Origin: Nocardia alba NBRC 108234
GTDB lineage: Bacteria > Actinomycetota > Actinomycetes > Mycobacteriales > Mycobacteriaceae
Assembly (NCBI RefSeq): GCF_001612665.1
Contig: NZ_BDAX01000002.1
Span: 62,001 to 126,000, forward strand
Length of the DNA stretch: 64,000 nucleotides
Direction of reading: 5' to 3'
Shown here: positions 1 to 8,215 of the stretch, piece by piece
How positions within the stretch are numbered: the stretch's first letter is position 1
Layout of the letters: each line of letters begins with the position of its first letter
Notes under the pieces: generated by a model
Database searches by the model: none
What the model was told of the DNA's origin: nothing
What the model saw: only the letters and a program-made list of their open reading frames with translations
Program-made: the position numbers and the translations under genes

Positions 1-86
1 CGGGCACCGGCGATGCCGAATTCGGCGAACTCCGCCTTCGCCGCGGTGAGTATTCGCTCCCTGGTTGCCTGACCTGCCGCCCGCAT
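1..86 (-). CDS. TetR/AcrR-family regulator, N-terminal fragment cut by the window edge
   Basis: Only the first 28 codons are inside the window. They read as a typical TetR beginning: a basic start (MRAAGQATRERIL) followed by helix 1 (TAAKAEFAEFGIAGA). The ATG at 86 faces the DUF4334 gene that starts at 181, so the pair is divergent. Two GAACC-N4-GGTTC palindromes in the spacer are the obvious binding sites. TetR repressors often control themselves and the divergent operon, so this gene probably governs the downstream DUF4334-alcohol dehydrogenase pair. That is inference, because the ligand-binding domain lies outside the window. Confidence 0.75.
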   Translation of the reverse strand, partial: MRAAGQATRERILTAAKAEFAEFGIAGA

Positions 87-106
87 GGGCCGAATACTAC
101 CTCTTG

Positions 107-155
107 CCGAACCATCTGGTTCGGAACTATGGTCCAATGCGGAACCGATCGGTTC
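107..155. promoter_or_regulatory. Tandem palindromic operators GAACC-N4-GGTTC
   Basis: Two dyads lie between the divergent TetR gene and the DUF4334 gene. The first, at 107-124, is CCGAACCATCTGGTTCGG with 8-bp perfect arms. The second, at 142-155, is the perfect 14-bp palindrome GAACCGATCGGTTC. Both share GAACC-N4-GGTTC and their centres are 33 bp apart, about three helical turns. This suggests two repressor dimers on the same DNA face. The adjacent TetR protein is the natural ligand. Confidence 0.75.
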
Positions 156-180
156 TGAACTCTGTGAGACGAGGGCTTTG

Positions 181-651
181 ATGAGCGCGGACAAACCACG
201 GTGGCAGCAGCTCAAGGAGCAGCCGGACGGTGTGACGACCGCCGAGCTGGACCAGCTGTGGACCCGGCTACGTCCGGCGCGCGCGGAGGACATCCTCGGC
301 GAATGGCGTGGTGACGCGTTCCAGACCGGCCACCCGCTGTGCCGCGCACTGCCCGCGAGCCGCTGGTACGGCAAGAACTTCCACGCGCTCGACGACGCGA
401 AGCCACTGATCTGTCGGGCCGAGGACGGCACCCTGTTCTCGAATGTCGAACTGGGACAGGGTGAAGCGACCCTGTGGAACATCGAGTTCCGCGGTGAGGT
501 CACCGCGACCATGGTCTACGACGGTCGCGCGGTGTTCGACCACTTCAAGTGGCTCGACGACACCACCCTGATGGGCATCATGAACGGGCGCCCCGAACTT
601 GTTCTCTCGCGCGGCGAACACTTCTACTTCCTGCTGGAACGGGTCTCCTGA
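181..651 (+). CDS. GXWXG/DUF4334 domain protein
   Basis: A 156-residue cytosolic protein without a signal peptide. The N-terminal half contains the GXWXG motif (GEWRG, about residues 40-44) followed by SRWYGKNF. The C-terminal half matches the DUF4334 pattern, with an acidic-hydrophobic segment (MVYDGRAVFDHF) and a closing GIMNGR. The biochemical role of this family is not known. An in-frame ATG at 85 would run through both operator palindromes, so the ATG at 181 is preferred. Its stop codon overlaps the next ATG by one base (TGATG), which implies translational coupling to the alcohol dehydrogenase. A second family member lies at 7145-7705. Confidence 0.8.
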   Translation: MSADKPRWQQLKEQPDGVTTAELDQLWTRLRPARAEDILGEWRGDAFQTGHPLCRALPASRWYGKNFHALDDAKPLICRAEDGTLFSNVELGQGEATLWNIEFRGEVTATMVYDGRAVFDHFKWLDDTTLMGIMNGRPELVLSRGEHFYFLLERVS

Positions 652-1739
652 TGCGCACGACGGCGGTGCTGTCGCGCGATCCGGGCGCGGAATTCTCGAT
701 CGAGTCGATCGAGGTCGACGCGCCGCGCGCGGGTGAGATCCTGGTGCGGATCGTCGCCGCCGGTATCTGTCACACCGACCTGGTGAGTCGTCGCGCCGGC
801 GCCGCGGATCGACCGATCCTGCTCGGGCACGAGGGCGCGGGGATCGTCGAAGCGGTCGGATCCGATGTGCGGACGGTCCGGCCCGGCGATCATGTCGTGC
901 TGACCTTCCGGCACTGCGGTTCCTGCCGCAACTGTGTGGCCGGTCGGCCCGCGTACTGCCGGCGGGCGACCGCGCTCAATCAATTCGGCCGACGCGCGCA
1001 CGACACACCGCGAGCTCTTGTCGACGGTTCCCCGATTCTCGACGGTTTCTTCGGTCAGTCGAGTTTCGCCGGTTACGCGCTGACCACCGAGGACAACACG
1101 GTCGTGGTCGACCCCGCGATCGACCTCGCGGTGGCGGCGCCGTTCGGTTGCGGATTCCAGACCGGCGCGGGCGCGGTGCTCAACGCGCTGCGGCCGGAGG
1201 CGGGGTCGTGGGTGGCGGTGTACGGGGCGGGCGCGGTGGGGATGGCGGGCGTACTGGCCGCCCGGACGGTGGCCGACGTGCGCGTAGTCGTCATCGAAAC
1301 ATCGGCTGCGCGAAGAGAATTGGCGATCGATCTGGGCGCTGACGCAGCGCTGGATCCGGCCGACGGACCGACGGCGGCGCGCATTCGTGAACTGACCGAT
1401 GGCGGCGCGACGCATGCGCTCGACACGACCGGTGTCGCCACGGTGCTCGCCGATGCGGTCGCCGCGCTCGCTGTCGGTGCCACGGTGGTGGCCGTGGGTC
1501 TGGGCCGTGGCACGCCGCCGATCGATGTCGGTGATCTCGTGTTGAACGGCAAGGCGATTCGCGGCTGCCTGGAAGGTGACAGCGTGCCACGTACTTTCAT
1601 TCCCCACCTGCTCGAGCTGTACGCGGCCGGTCATTTCCCGGTGGAGCGTCTCATCGCCCGGTATCCGCACGCAGAGGTGGGCGCCGCGCTGGCCGATCAG
1701 CGTGCGGGCACTGTCGTCAAGCCGGTGCTCACATGGTGA
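651..1739 (+). CDS. Zinc-dependent medium-chain alcohol dehydrogenase
   Basis: A 362-residue MDR-superfamily NAD(P)-dependent alcohol dehydrogenase. Catalytic zinc ligands are Cys40 (GICHTD), His60-Glu61 (LGHEGAG) and Cys170 (PFGCGFQTG). The structural zinc lobe is Cys89/92/95/103 (HCGSCRNC...YC). The Rossmann motif GAGAVG is at about 195-200. The arrangement resembles the class III/aryl-alcohol dehydrogenase branch. The likely reaction is reversible oxidation of a primary or aromatic alcohol. Translation is coupled to the DUF4334 gene, and a TetR gene follows 25 bp later. The substrate may be an alcohol released by the monooxygenase/hydrolase genes nearby; that is inference. Confidence 0.9.
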   Translation: MRTTAVLSRDPGAEFSIESIEVDAPRAGEILVRIVAAGICHTDLVSRRAGAADRPILLGHEGAGIVEAVGSDVRTVRPGDHVVLTFRHCGSCRNCVAGRPAYCRRATALNQFGRRAHDTPRALVDGSPILDGFFGQSSFAGYALTTEDNTVVVDPAIDLAVAAPFGCGFQTGAGAVLNALRPEAGSWVAVYGAGAVGMAGVLAARTVADVRVVVIETSAARRELAIDLGADAALDPADGPTAARIRELTDGGATHALDTTGVATVLADAVAALAVGATVVAVGLGRGTPPIDVGDLVLNGKAIRGCLEGDSVPRTFIPHLLELYAAGHFPVERLIARYPHAEVGAALADQRAGTVVKPVLTW

Positions 1740-1764
1740 ACACCGCCGACTCCGCGGACGTGTT

Positions 1765-2394
1765 ATGACGCTGCTCTACAACGACATCCAGCCCGAGGTG
1801 GCCGCCGAGTCGGGCGGCCGCGTCCAGCGTCGGCTCACCGTGCTCAATGCTGCGCGTGCGGTGTTCGTCGCGCACGGCTATCACGGTGCGAGCATGGACG
1901 ACATCGGCATCCGGGCCGGGATGAGCAAACCGGTGCTGTACACGCATTACGCGAGCAAGCTCGATCTCTATCTCGCGGTGCTGCAGGGGTATCTGGACCG
2001 GATGGTCGATGGCATTCGCGACGCGCTGGTCGACGCGAACGGTCAAGAGGACAAGGTGCGTCGCGCGGTGCTGGCCTATTTCGACTTCGTCGACGAGGAT
2101 GCCGGCGGGCATACCTTGGTCTTCGAGTCGCCGGTGCCGAGCGAGCCGTGTGTGCGGTGGCGGGTGCGCAATGCCATGGGTGAATGCGCGGTGCTGGTCA
2201 GTGCCGAGTTGCGCGCGGCGGGGATGGATGATGTGCGTGCCTACGGGTGCGCGTTCGGGGTGGTCGGTGCCAGCCACCTCGCGGCGCGGCAGTGGCTGGA
2301 CACGGGGCGTCCGATTCCGAAGGGTGATGCGGTCGATACCGTGGTCGCGCTGTGTTGGAACGGTTTGTCCGGGGTCGAGACCACGGGCGAATAG
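1765..2394 (+). CDS. TetR-family transcriptional regulator
   Basis: A 209-residue protein with the TetR helix-turn-helix at about residues 45-75 (ASMDDIGIRAGMSKPVLYTHYASK) and a variable ligand-binding domain after it. It lies just downstream of, and in line with, the alcohol dehydrogenase, and is probably the third gene of that transcription unit. It converges with the next TetR gene. The start is the ATG closest to the preceding stop; the 20 residues before the HTH are longer than in many TetR proteins. The effector is unknown. Confidence 0.88.
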   Translation: MTLLYNDIQPEVAAESGGRVQRRLTVLNAARAVFVAHGYHGASMDDIGIRAGMSKPVLYTHYASKLDLYLAVLQGYLDRMVDGIRDALVDANGQEDKVRRAVLAYFDFVDEDAGGHTLVFESPVPSEPCVRWRVRNAMGECAVLVSAELRAAGMDDVRAYGCAFGVVGASHLAARQWLDTGRPIPKGDAVDTVVALCWNGLSGVETTGE

Positions 2395-2427
2395 GATCTG
2401 CGCGCGGTGGGGCGGTGCCGGGAAGGC

Positions 2428-3087
2428 TCAGTGCAACGCCGCGGGCAGCGGGCTGCCGTCGAGCAGTTCCTCGCTGGGTAGCTGTCCGATGAGTACGGCG
2501 AGTGCGCGCTTCCATCGGCGTAGCACCGCCTCGCGCTCGCCGAGTGTTCCGGTGAGCATGGCGGTCATCGAGAGCCCGGTGAGTAGGTCGATGGTGAATT
2601 CGACGAGTACTTCGGCTCGGGGATCGGAGGCGTACGGTTCGCCGAGCACCTCCAGGTAGAGCCTGCGCATTTCGGTGAACACGCGACGTTCCTCGATGAC
2701 GAGTTGGTCGCGGAGCTCGGTGTCGGTGCGGGCGGCGACCCACAGGTCCAGTGCGGTGAAGAAGGCCGGACTGTTGAGGTCGCGCCAGGCGAGGTCGACG
2801 ACGGATTGCAGGCGGTCGCGGCCGGGCTGGAGAAGTTCGGCTTCGCGACGGAATTTCTCCAGTCGGGTGTCGACGACCTGGGTGGTGGCGGCGATGAGCA
2901 GTTCGGCTCTGGTGGGGAAGTGGTGTTGCACGGTGCCGCGGGCGAGCCCGGCGCGTTCTTGGACCGCGCTGACGGTGGTGGCCGCGTAGCCGCGTTCGAG
3001 CAAGCATTCGGCGGTGCAGGCCAGGATCCTGGCGCGGGTGGATGCCCGACGTTCGGCCTGGGTGCGGCGTAGAGGTTGCACGGTCAC
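2428..3087 (-). CDS. TetR-family regulator, divergent from the hydrolase-BVMO-GMC operon
   Basis: A 219-residue TetR protein with its HTH near residues 30-60 (TVSAVQERAGLARGTVQHHFPTRAEL). The reading frame stays open to a GTG at 3150, but that extension would translate across a long nested palindrome (3108-3143) that looks like this repressor's own operator. I therefore start at GTG 3087, giving an N-terminus VTVQPLRRTQAERRAS in line with the family. Divergent placement against the alpha/beta hydrolase operon implies control of that operon. The ligand is unknown; a steroid-, terpenoid- or ketone-like compound would suit the enzymes. Confidence 0.85.
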   Translation of the reverse strand: MTVQPLRRTQAERRASTRARILACTAECLLERGYAATTVSAVQERAGLARGTVQHHFPTRAELLIAATTQVVDTRLEKFRREAELLQPGRDRLQSVVDLAWRDLNSPAFFTALDLWVAARTDTELRDQLVIEERRVFTEMRRLYLEVLGEPYASDPRAEVLVEFTIDLLTGLSMTAMLTGTLGEREAVLRRWKRALAVLIGQLPSEELLDGSPLPAALH

Positions 3088-3107
3088 CTGAGAAATCGTA
3101 CGTGCTG

Positions 3108-3143
3108 CCGACAAGATTCGGTAGATTGACCGAAAAGTGTCGG
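3108..3143. promoter_or_regulatory. Nested 36-bp operator palindrome between TetR and hydrolase operon
   Basis: The sequence is built as CCGACA-N3-TTCGGT-N6-ACCGAA-N3-TGTCGG. Outer and inner 6-bp arms are both perfect inverted repeats around one centre. It lies 20 bp upstream of the chosen TetR start and about 85 bp before the hydrolase ATG. Two nested dyads are consistent with binding of one large or two overlapping TetR dimers. This site also argues against a TetR start at 3150. Confidence 0.75.
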
Positions 3144-3227
3144 CCGTCACTACTTGACGACGGACGATGGAGCTGGTCCAATCAAGAAACCGTACGCGCT
3201 AACTGTTTTATTTGACGAAGGGCTGCG

Positions 3228-4022
3228 ATGACGCAGATCTCCCACCTCCGCCGGGGAAGTGGTTCGCCGATTGTGCTCGTGCACGGTCTCGGCAGCCGCT
3301 GGCAGGTTTTCGCGCCGATCCTCGATCTGCTCGCCGAGCAGCACGAGGTCATCGCGATCGACCTGCCCGGCTTCGGTGACTCACCCGCGCTGGATTCCGT
3401 GCGACCTGGTCCGCGTGGCTATGCGGCCTGGCTCGCGAAGTGGCTGACCGAGCACGACATCCAACGTCCGCACGTGGTCGGAAGTTCGATGGGCGGCGGT
3501 ATCGCGCTGGAATTGGGTCGCGCCGGGGTGGCTTCCGGGGTCACGGCGTTCTCGCCGGTCGGCTTCTACGGGCCCGTCGGGCGACGGTGGACGCACGGCC
3601 TGCTCACCGGCATGCGTGGTGCGGCGCGGGTCGCCGGCCCCGCACTGGACCGGCTGGTCGAGTATCGCGCCGGGCGCGCCGTGCTGCTGTCGTCCATGTT
3701 CGGGCATCCGGTTCGCGTCGATCCCGATGCCGCTCGTGCGGATCTGGCCGGGCTGGCGGGCGCGAGGTCTTTCGCCGCCGCGCGCGACGACTTCGCCAAC
3801 TATGTTCTCGCCCCCGACGAGGACCGCGGCTCGCTGGGCGAGATCGCGGTGACGATCGCGTGGGGCACCCGCGATCTCGTACTCATACACCGGACCCAGA
3901 GCGCCCGTGCCCGGGAGGTGCTGCCGTTCGCGCACCACGTCGACCTCCCCGGTTGCGGGCATCTGCCGTTCAGCGACGACCCCGCGACCTGTGCCCGCCT
4001 CGTTCTCGAAGGAATCTCATGA
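3228..4022 (+). CDS. Alpha/beta-fold hydrolase (esterase/lactonase-like)
   Basis: A 264-residue alpha/beta hydrolase. The oxyanion segment is VLVHGLGS (about 17-24). The nucleophile elbow GSSMGGG gives Ser87, and the catalytic His is probably His245 in GCGHLPFSDDP. There is no signal peptide. It is the first gene of a tightly packed operon: its TGA overlaps the ATG of the monooxygenase (ATGA). Hydrolases paired with Baeyer-Villiger monooxygenases usually open the ester or lactone that the monooxygenase forms, and this layout suggests the same. The substrate is not visible from sequence. Confidence 0.88.
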   Translation: MTQISHLRRGSGSPIVLVHGLGSRWQVFAPILDLLAEQHEVIAIDLPGFGDSPALDSVRPGPRGYAAWLAKWLTEHDIQRPHVVGSSMGGGIALELGRAGVASGVTAFSPVGFYGPVGRRWTHGLLTGMRGAARVAGPALDRLVEYRAGRAVLLSSMFGHPVRVDPDAARADLAGLAGARSFAAARDDFANYVLAPDEDRGSLGEIAVTIAWGTRDLVLIHRTQSARAREVLPFAHHVDLPGCGHLPFSDDPATCARLVLEGIS

Positions 4023-5467
4023 CTCCGTCCATCGCTGTGATCGGCAGCGGGTTCGGCGGCCTGGCGGCCGTCATCGCATTGAAGAAGCGCGGCTTCGACG
4101 ACATTGTCGTGTTCGAGAAGGCCGACGATGTCGGTGGTGTGTGGCGCGAGAACACCTACCCCGGTGCCGCCTGCGATGTGCCGTCCCCGTTCTACTCCTA
4201 TTCCTTCGAACCGAATCCGCGGTGGCCGCACCGATTCTCGCGGCAACCGGTGATTCTCGACTACATCAGGCACGTCGCCGAGAAATACGATGTCCGCCGT
4301 CACATCCGCTTCGGCACCGAGGTGCTCGGCGCCGCGTTCGACGACGTGACCGGGAAGTGGACGGTCCGCCTCGGCGGCGGCGACACCGTGGTGGTGGACG
4401 TGCTGGTGTCGGCGGTGGGTCAGCTGTCTCGGCCGTCGGTGCCCGAGATCGCGGGGCGCGACAGTTTCGCCGGCACCAGTTTCCACTCCGCCGAGTGGGA
4501 TCACGATGTGGATCTGACCGGTAAGCGTGTCGCGGTGATCGGTACCGGGGCGAGCGCGATCCAGTTCGTTCCCGAGGTCCAACAGCAGGCAGCGAAGCTG
4601 ACCCTGTTCCAGCGGACTGCGCCCTACATCATCCCGCGTCCCGATCGTGAGTTCGGGACGTGGCATCACCGGGCGTTCGAGAAGTTCCCGGTGACCGAGC
4701 TCGCCGAGCGTGGCACCTGGTACGGCGTGGTGGAGGGGCTCAGCGTCGCCTGGGTGTACTCCAAACCGCTGTCGGCCGCGATCAAGGCGGTCTCGAAGTG
4801 GCATATGCGCAGGCAGACCAAGGCCAAGCCCGGTCTCTTCGAGAAGGTGTGGCCGGACTACCCGGTCGGGTGTAAGCGAATCCTGTTCTCCGACAACTAT
4901 CTTCCGGCGTTGACCGAACCGAATGTGGAGGTGACCACCGAGCGGATCGCCGAGATCACCTCCTCGGGTGTGCGTACCACCGATGGGGTCGATCACGAGG
5001 TCGACGTCATCATCTGGGGGACCGGTTTCACCAGCACCGAGTTCTTGGCGCCGATGACGATCACCGGCGCCAAGGGCCTCGAACTGACGCAGGAATGGGA
5101 CAAGGGCGCGCACGCCTACTACGGCATGACCGTGCCGCGGTTTCCCAACCTGTTCATCATGTACGGCCCCAACACCAATACCGGTGGCGGCTCGATCATC
5201 TATTTCCTCGAGGCGCAGGCGAAGTACCTGGGCGACTATGTCGCCCATCTCGCGGCGTCGGGCAGCGCGTTGACCGTCCGTCCCGACGTGGAACAGGCCT
5301 ATGACGAGCGAATCCAGGCGCAGTTGGGCGGCAGCGTGTGGAGTCGCTGCTCGTCGTGGTATCGCCAGGCCGACGGCCGGATCACGACCAACTGGCCGCT
5401 GCTGGGAATCCAATACAAGAAACAGGCGCGGTTCGATCCCGCTGACTATGAGGTGGTGTCGCGATGA
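4019..5467 (+). CDS. FAD-dependent Baeyer-Villiger-type monooxygenase
   Basis: A 482-residue class B flavin monooxygenase. The FAD Rossmann motif GSGFGG is at 9-14, and the second nucleotide-binding motif GTGASA (NADPH) at 175-180. The Baeyer-Villiger fingerprint FxGxxxHxxxW[D/P] is present as FAGTSFHSAEWD (150-161). The expected reaction is NADPH- and O2-dependent conversion of a ketone to an ester or lactone. The start overlaps the hydrolase stop, and the stop overlaps the GMC oxidoreductase start (ATGA), so three enzymes are translationally coupled. Confidence 0.9.
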   Translation: MTPSIAVIGSGFGGLAAVIALKKRGFDDIVVFEKADDVGGVWRENTYPGAACDVPSPFYSYSFEPNPRWPHRFSRQPVILDYIRHVAEKYDVRRHIRFGTEVLGAAFDDVTGKWTVRLGGGDTVVVDVLVSAVGQLSRPSVPEIAGRDSFAGTSFHSAEWDHDVDLTGKRVAVIGTGASAIQFVPEVQQQAAKLTLFQRTAPYIIPRPDREFGTWHHRAFEKFPVTELAERGTWYGVVEGLSVAWVYSKPLSAAIKAVSKWHMRRQTKAKPGLFEKVWPDYPVGCKRILFSDNYLPALTEPNVEVTTERIAEITSSGVRTTDGVDHEVDVIIWGTGFTSTEFLAPMTITGAKGLELTQEWDKGAHAYYGMTVPRFPNLFIMYGPNTNTGGGSIIYFLEAQAKYLGDYVAHLAASGSALTVRPDVEQAYDERIQAQLGGSVWSRCSSWYRQADGRITTNWPLLGIQYKKQARFDPADYEVVSR

Positions 5468-7128
5468 GTGACTACGACTACGACGTGATTGTTGTCGGTT
5501 CCGGTTTCGGTGGCAGCGTGACCGCGCTGCGGTTGACCGAGAAGGGTTACCGGGTGGGGGTTCTCGAATCCGGTAGGCGCTGGAACGCCGAGGATTATCC
5601 GAAGACGAACTGGAATATTCCCAAGGCCATCTGGGCGCCGCGTCTGGGCCTGACCGGAACGCAGCGGATCAGCGCGCTCGGCAAATGCTTGGTCTTCAGC
5701 GGTTCGGGTGTGGGCGGCGGTTCGCTGATCTACGGCAATACCCTCTACGAGCCGTTGCCGGAGTTCTATCGCGATCGCGCGTGGGCGCACATCACCGACT
5801 GGAAGTCCGAACTCGCGCCGTATTACGACCAGGCCGCGCGGATGCTGGGTGTGGTCGAGAATCCGCGGGTCGGGCCGAAGGACGACGTGTTGTTGCAGAT
5901 CGCGCGCGATCTGAAGGTCGCCGATACCTTCCATCGCACCCATGTCGGGGTGTTCTTCAACGAGGGTTCCGAAGGCGTCGAGGTCGATGACCCGTACTTC
6001 GGTGGTGCGGGTCCGCGTCGGGCGGGCTGCATCCACTGTTCGGAATGCTTCACCGGCTGTAAGCACAATGCGAAGAACACCACCACGCTCAATTACCTGC
6101 ACCTGGCCGAGAGCAACGGCGCGCAGGTGCACGAGTTGACCACGGTGACGTCGGTGGCGCCCGATGGCGACGGCGGCTATCGCGTGGAGACGGTGCAGTC
6201 CAACGGGTGGGTGCGTAGGCAGCGTCGCACGTTCACCGCGCAGCAGGTGGTGTTCGCGGCGGCGGCGCTGGGGACGCAGAAGTTGCTGCACAAGTTGCGT
6301 GGCGACGGCACGTTGCCGGAGTTGTCCTCGCGGGTCGGTGAGTTGACCCGCAGTAATTCCGAGGCGATCATCGGGGTCACCAGTAAGTCGCGGCGTGATT
6401 TCGCCCAGGGTGTGGCGATCACGTCCTCCATTCACCCGGAACCGCAGACCCATGTCGAGGTGTGTACCTACGGCAAGGGGCAGAACGCGCTGTTCTTGCA
6501 GACGGTGCCGATGATCGACGGTGGGGCGTTCCGGTTCCTGCGGTTGTTGCTGACGATGCTGTTGCATCCGGTGCAGTTCCTGCGTTCGCAGAACGCGCAC
6601 GGTGCGTCGGAGCGGTCGGTGATCCTGCTGGTCATGCAGTCGCTGGACAATTCGCTGACCTCGTATCTGAAGGGCAAGCGGTTGGTGACCAAACAGGGCA
6701 GCGGCGAGCCGAACCCGGAGTGGATTCCGATGGCACACGACATCGCCCGCCGGTACGCGGCCGCGTCCGACGGCATCAGCGGCAATATCGCCACCGATAT
6801 CTTCAATATCCCCGCGACCGCGCACTATATCGGTGGCTGCACTATCGGTGACTCGCGCGAGACCGGGGTGATCGATCCGTATCAGCGGGTGTACGGCCAT
6901 CCGGGACTGCATGTCGCCGACGGCAGTGCGATCACCGCCAACCTCGGTGTCAACCCGTCGCTGACCATCACCGCGCAGGCCGAGCGTGCGATGGCGTTCT
7001 GGCCGAACAAGGGTGAGCCGGATCCGCGTCCGGATCTGGGCGCCGCGTACGAGCGGATCAGTCCGGTCGCGCCGGACCAGCCCGCTGTCCCCGCTTCCGC
7101 GCCCGGTGCGCTGCGGCTGCCCGCCTGA
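5464..7128 (+). CDS. GMC-family FAD oxidoreductase, ChoD (cholesterol oxidase)-like
   Basis: A 554-residue GMC oxidoreductase. The FAD motif GSGFGGS is at 12-18, GSGVGGGSLIYGNTLY at about 80-95, and the C-terminal block DGSAITANLGVNPSLTITAQAERA contains the conserved Asn of the active site. From memory the whole layout follows M. tuberculosis ChoD (Rv3409c), including TDWKSEL and the PYFGGAGPRRAGCIHCSECFTGC segment with clustered cysteines. No signal peptide is present, unlike secreted cholesterol oxidases. It probably oxidises a hydroxyl group of a steroid- or terpenoid-like substrate. Start and stop spacing place it in the hydrolase-BVMO operon. Confidence 0.88.
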   Translation: MSDYDYDVIVVGSGFGGSVTALRLTEKGYRVGVLESGRRWNAEDYPKTNWNIPKAIWAPRLGLTGTQRISALGKCLVFSGSGVGGGSLIYGNTLYEPLPEFYRDRAWAHITDWKSELAPYYDQAARMLGVVENPRVGPKDDVLLQIARDLKVADTFHRTHVGVFFNEGSEGVEVDDPYFGGAGPRRAGCIHCSECFTGCKHNAKNTTTLNYLHLAESNGAQVHELTTVTSVAPDGDGGYRVETVQSNGWVRRQRRTFTAQQVVFAAAALGTQKLLHKLRGDGTLPELSSRVGELTRSNSEAIIGVTSKSRRDFAQGVAITSSIHPEPQTHVEVCTYGKGQNALFLQTVPMIDGGAFRFLRLLLTMLLHPVQFLRSQNAHGASERSVILLVMQSLDNSLTSYLKGKRLVTKQGSGEPNPEWIPMAHDIARRYAAASDGISGNIATDIFNIPATAHYIGGCTIGDSRETGVIDPYQRVYGHPGLHVADGSAITANLGVNPSLTITAQAERAMAFWPNKGEPDPRPDLGAAYERISPVAPDQPAVPASAPGALRLPA

Positions 7129-7144
7129 GGCGAGAGGAATCCTC

Positions 7145-7705
7145 ATGACGATCGACAAACTCTCCGCGCTCGAACCCGCCTGCTCGCGCCAAGACGCGCT
7201 GGCCCTGTTCGACAGTCTCGCGCCCGTGCCCGCGACCCAGCTCAGCGGCCGATGGAGTGGTCGCGAGCTGGCCACCGGGCACCAGTTGGACGGGCTGCTC
7301 GTCGCGTCGGGGTGGTACGGCAAGCAGTTCGACGGTGTCGACAGTGTGCATCCGCTGCTGTTTCGCGGTCCCTCGGGCGATATTTTCCCCGTCGATCCGA
7401 AACGTGTGCCGTTGGGCCTGGTCGGGAAGGTGCCGAGCAAGGTCGTCGACCGGGGTCGTGGGTTGCTCGGGGTGCTGAAACCGGTGTTGCGTGCCCACGG
7501 GTATCGGGCGCGGCTGCGGGCGGTCGAGCATCGGGGGGTGGTCACCACGGCGATGTCGTATGACCATCTGCCGATCATCGATGTGTTCCGTCGGATCGAC
7601 GACGACACCGTGTTGGGTCTGATGGACTACCGCAATTTCCCCGACCCGTACTTTTTCGTTCTCGTTCGGGAGAAAACGAGTGATTCTGCCGGTTTGCCCG
7701 ATTGA
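7145..7705 (+). CDS. Second GXWXG/DUF4334 domain protein
   Basis: A 186-residue paralogue of the gene at 181-651. It has SGRWSGRELATGHQLDG near residue 32, a GWYGKQF block matching RWYGKNF in the first copy, and the DUF4334-type tail (VTTAMSYDHLPIIDVFRRIDDDTVLGLMDYR). It starts 16 bp after the GMC gene with the purine-rich leader GAGGAAT, so it is the last gene of the hydrolase-BVMO-GMC operon. The function of DUF4334 is unknown. Two copies bracketing one oxidative cluster suggest a role with its substrates, for example binding or isomerisation; this is inference. Confidence 0.82.
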   Translation: MTIDKLSALEPACSRQDALALFDSLAPVPATQLSGRWSGRELATGHQLDGLLVASGWYGKQFDGVDSVHPLLFRGPSGDIFPVDPKRVPLGLVGKVPSKVVDRGRGLLGVLKPVLRAHGYRARLRAVEHRGVVTTAMSYDHLPIIDVFRRIDDDTVLGLMDYRNFPDPYFFVLVREKTSDSAGLPD

Positions 7706-7757
7706 ATCGGGGGTACGCGCCGAAGACGGATAGCTCTCGTCGGAAGGAGGCCGTGCC

Positions 7758-8060
7758 ATGACCGACTACATCGATCCCCATCAACACAAGTTTCCCGATA
7801 CCGAACGCACGACGCGCTCGCACGCTGGTGAGTTGGTTCAGGACTCGCTCAATTGGCCGGGGTTGTTCCTGGTCGGAGTCGGCATCGTGATGCTCGCGGC
7901 CACCTTGACGGCCGCGGGTTCCGGGTTCGTCGGATGGGCGGTGATCGCCGGCATCCTCAGTGGGGTGTGCTTGCTGTTCGGGCTGGGGATCGTGCTCGCC
8001 GAACATCGCCGGATCAAGGTCAGCGAGGGCCTGCACCTCACCGATCCGTGTGGTCACTGA
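7758..8060 (+). CDS. Small two-helix membrane protein, UsfY-like
   Basis: A 100-residue protein with a polar N-terminus (TTRSHAGE...NWPG) and two adjacent transmembrane helices (about 38-57 and 60-80), then a short basic cytosolic tail (EHRRIKVSEG). The TTR-AGE-WPG pattern and the helix pair recall UsfY, a small mycobacterial protein encoded near sigF; I make this link from memory. A good ribosome-binding site (GGAAGGAGG) precedes the ATG. It is monocistronic. No function is established. Confidence 0.7.
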   Translation: MTDYIDPHQHKFPDTERTTRSHAGELVQDSLNWPGLFLVGVGIVMLAATLTAAGSGFVGWAVIAGILSGVCLLFGLGIVLAEHRRIKVSEGLHLTDPCGH

Positions 8061-8215
8061 GTCGCAGACCGATATCGGATCCGAGGTGAAGTCGGGGCCG
8101 TTGTCGCGCTAGCGGCGCGGACTCGCTTCACTCGACGAGGCCGGTTCGTCCTCGCTGGACCTTTCTGTGCCCAACGGCTGGACCGGTGTCGATCGTTGCG
8201 GCGATGATGACGCTC

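Noticed and set aside
85..180. N-terminal extension of the first DUF4334 protein
   Set aside because: It would translate across both GAACC-N4-GGTTC operators, has low-complexity repeated GSEL text and no ribosome-binding site; the family fold begins after 181.
3800..5413. Long open frame on the minus strand (over 530 codons)
   Set aside because: It is fully antisense to the BVMO gene, is rich in Arg, His and Gly as expected of a shadow frame in G+C-rich DNA, and matches no family.
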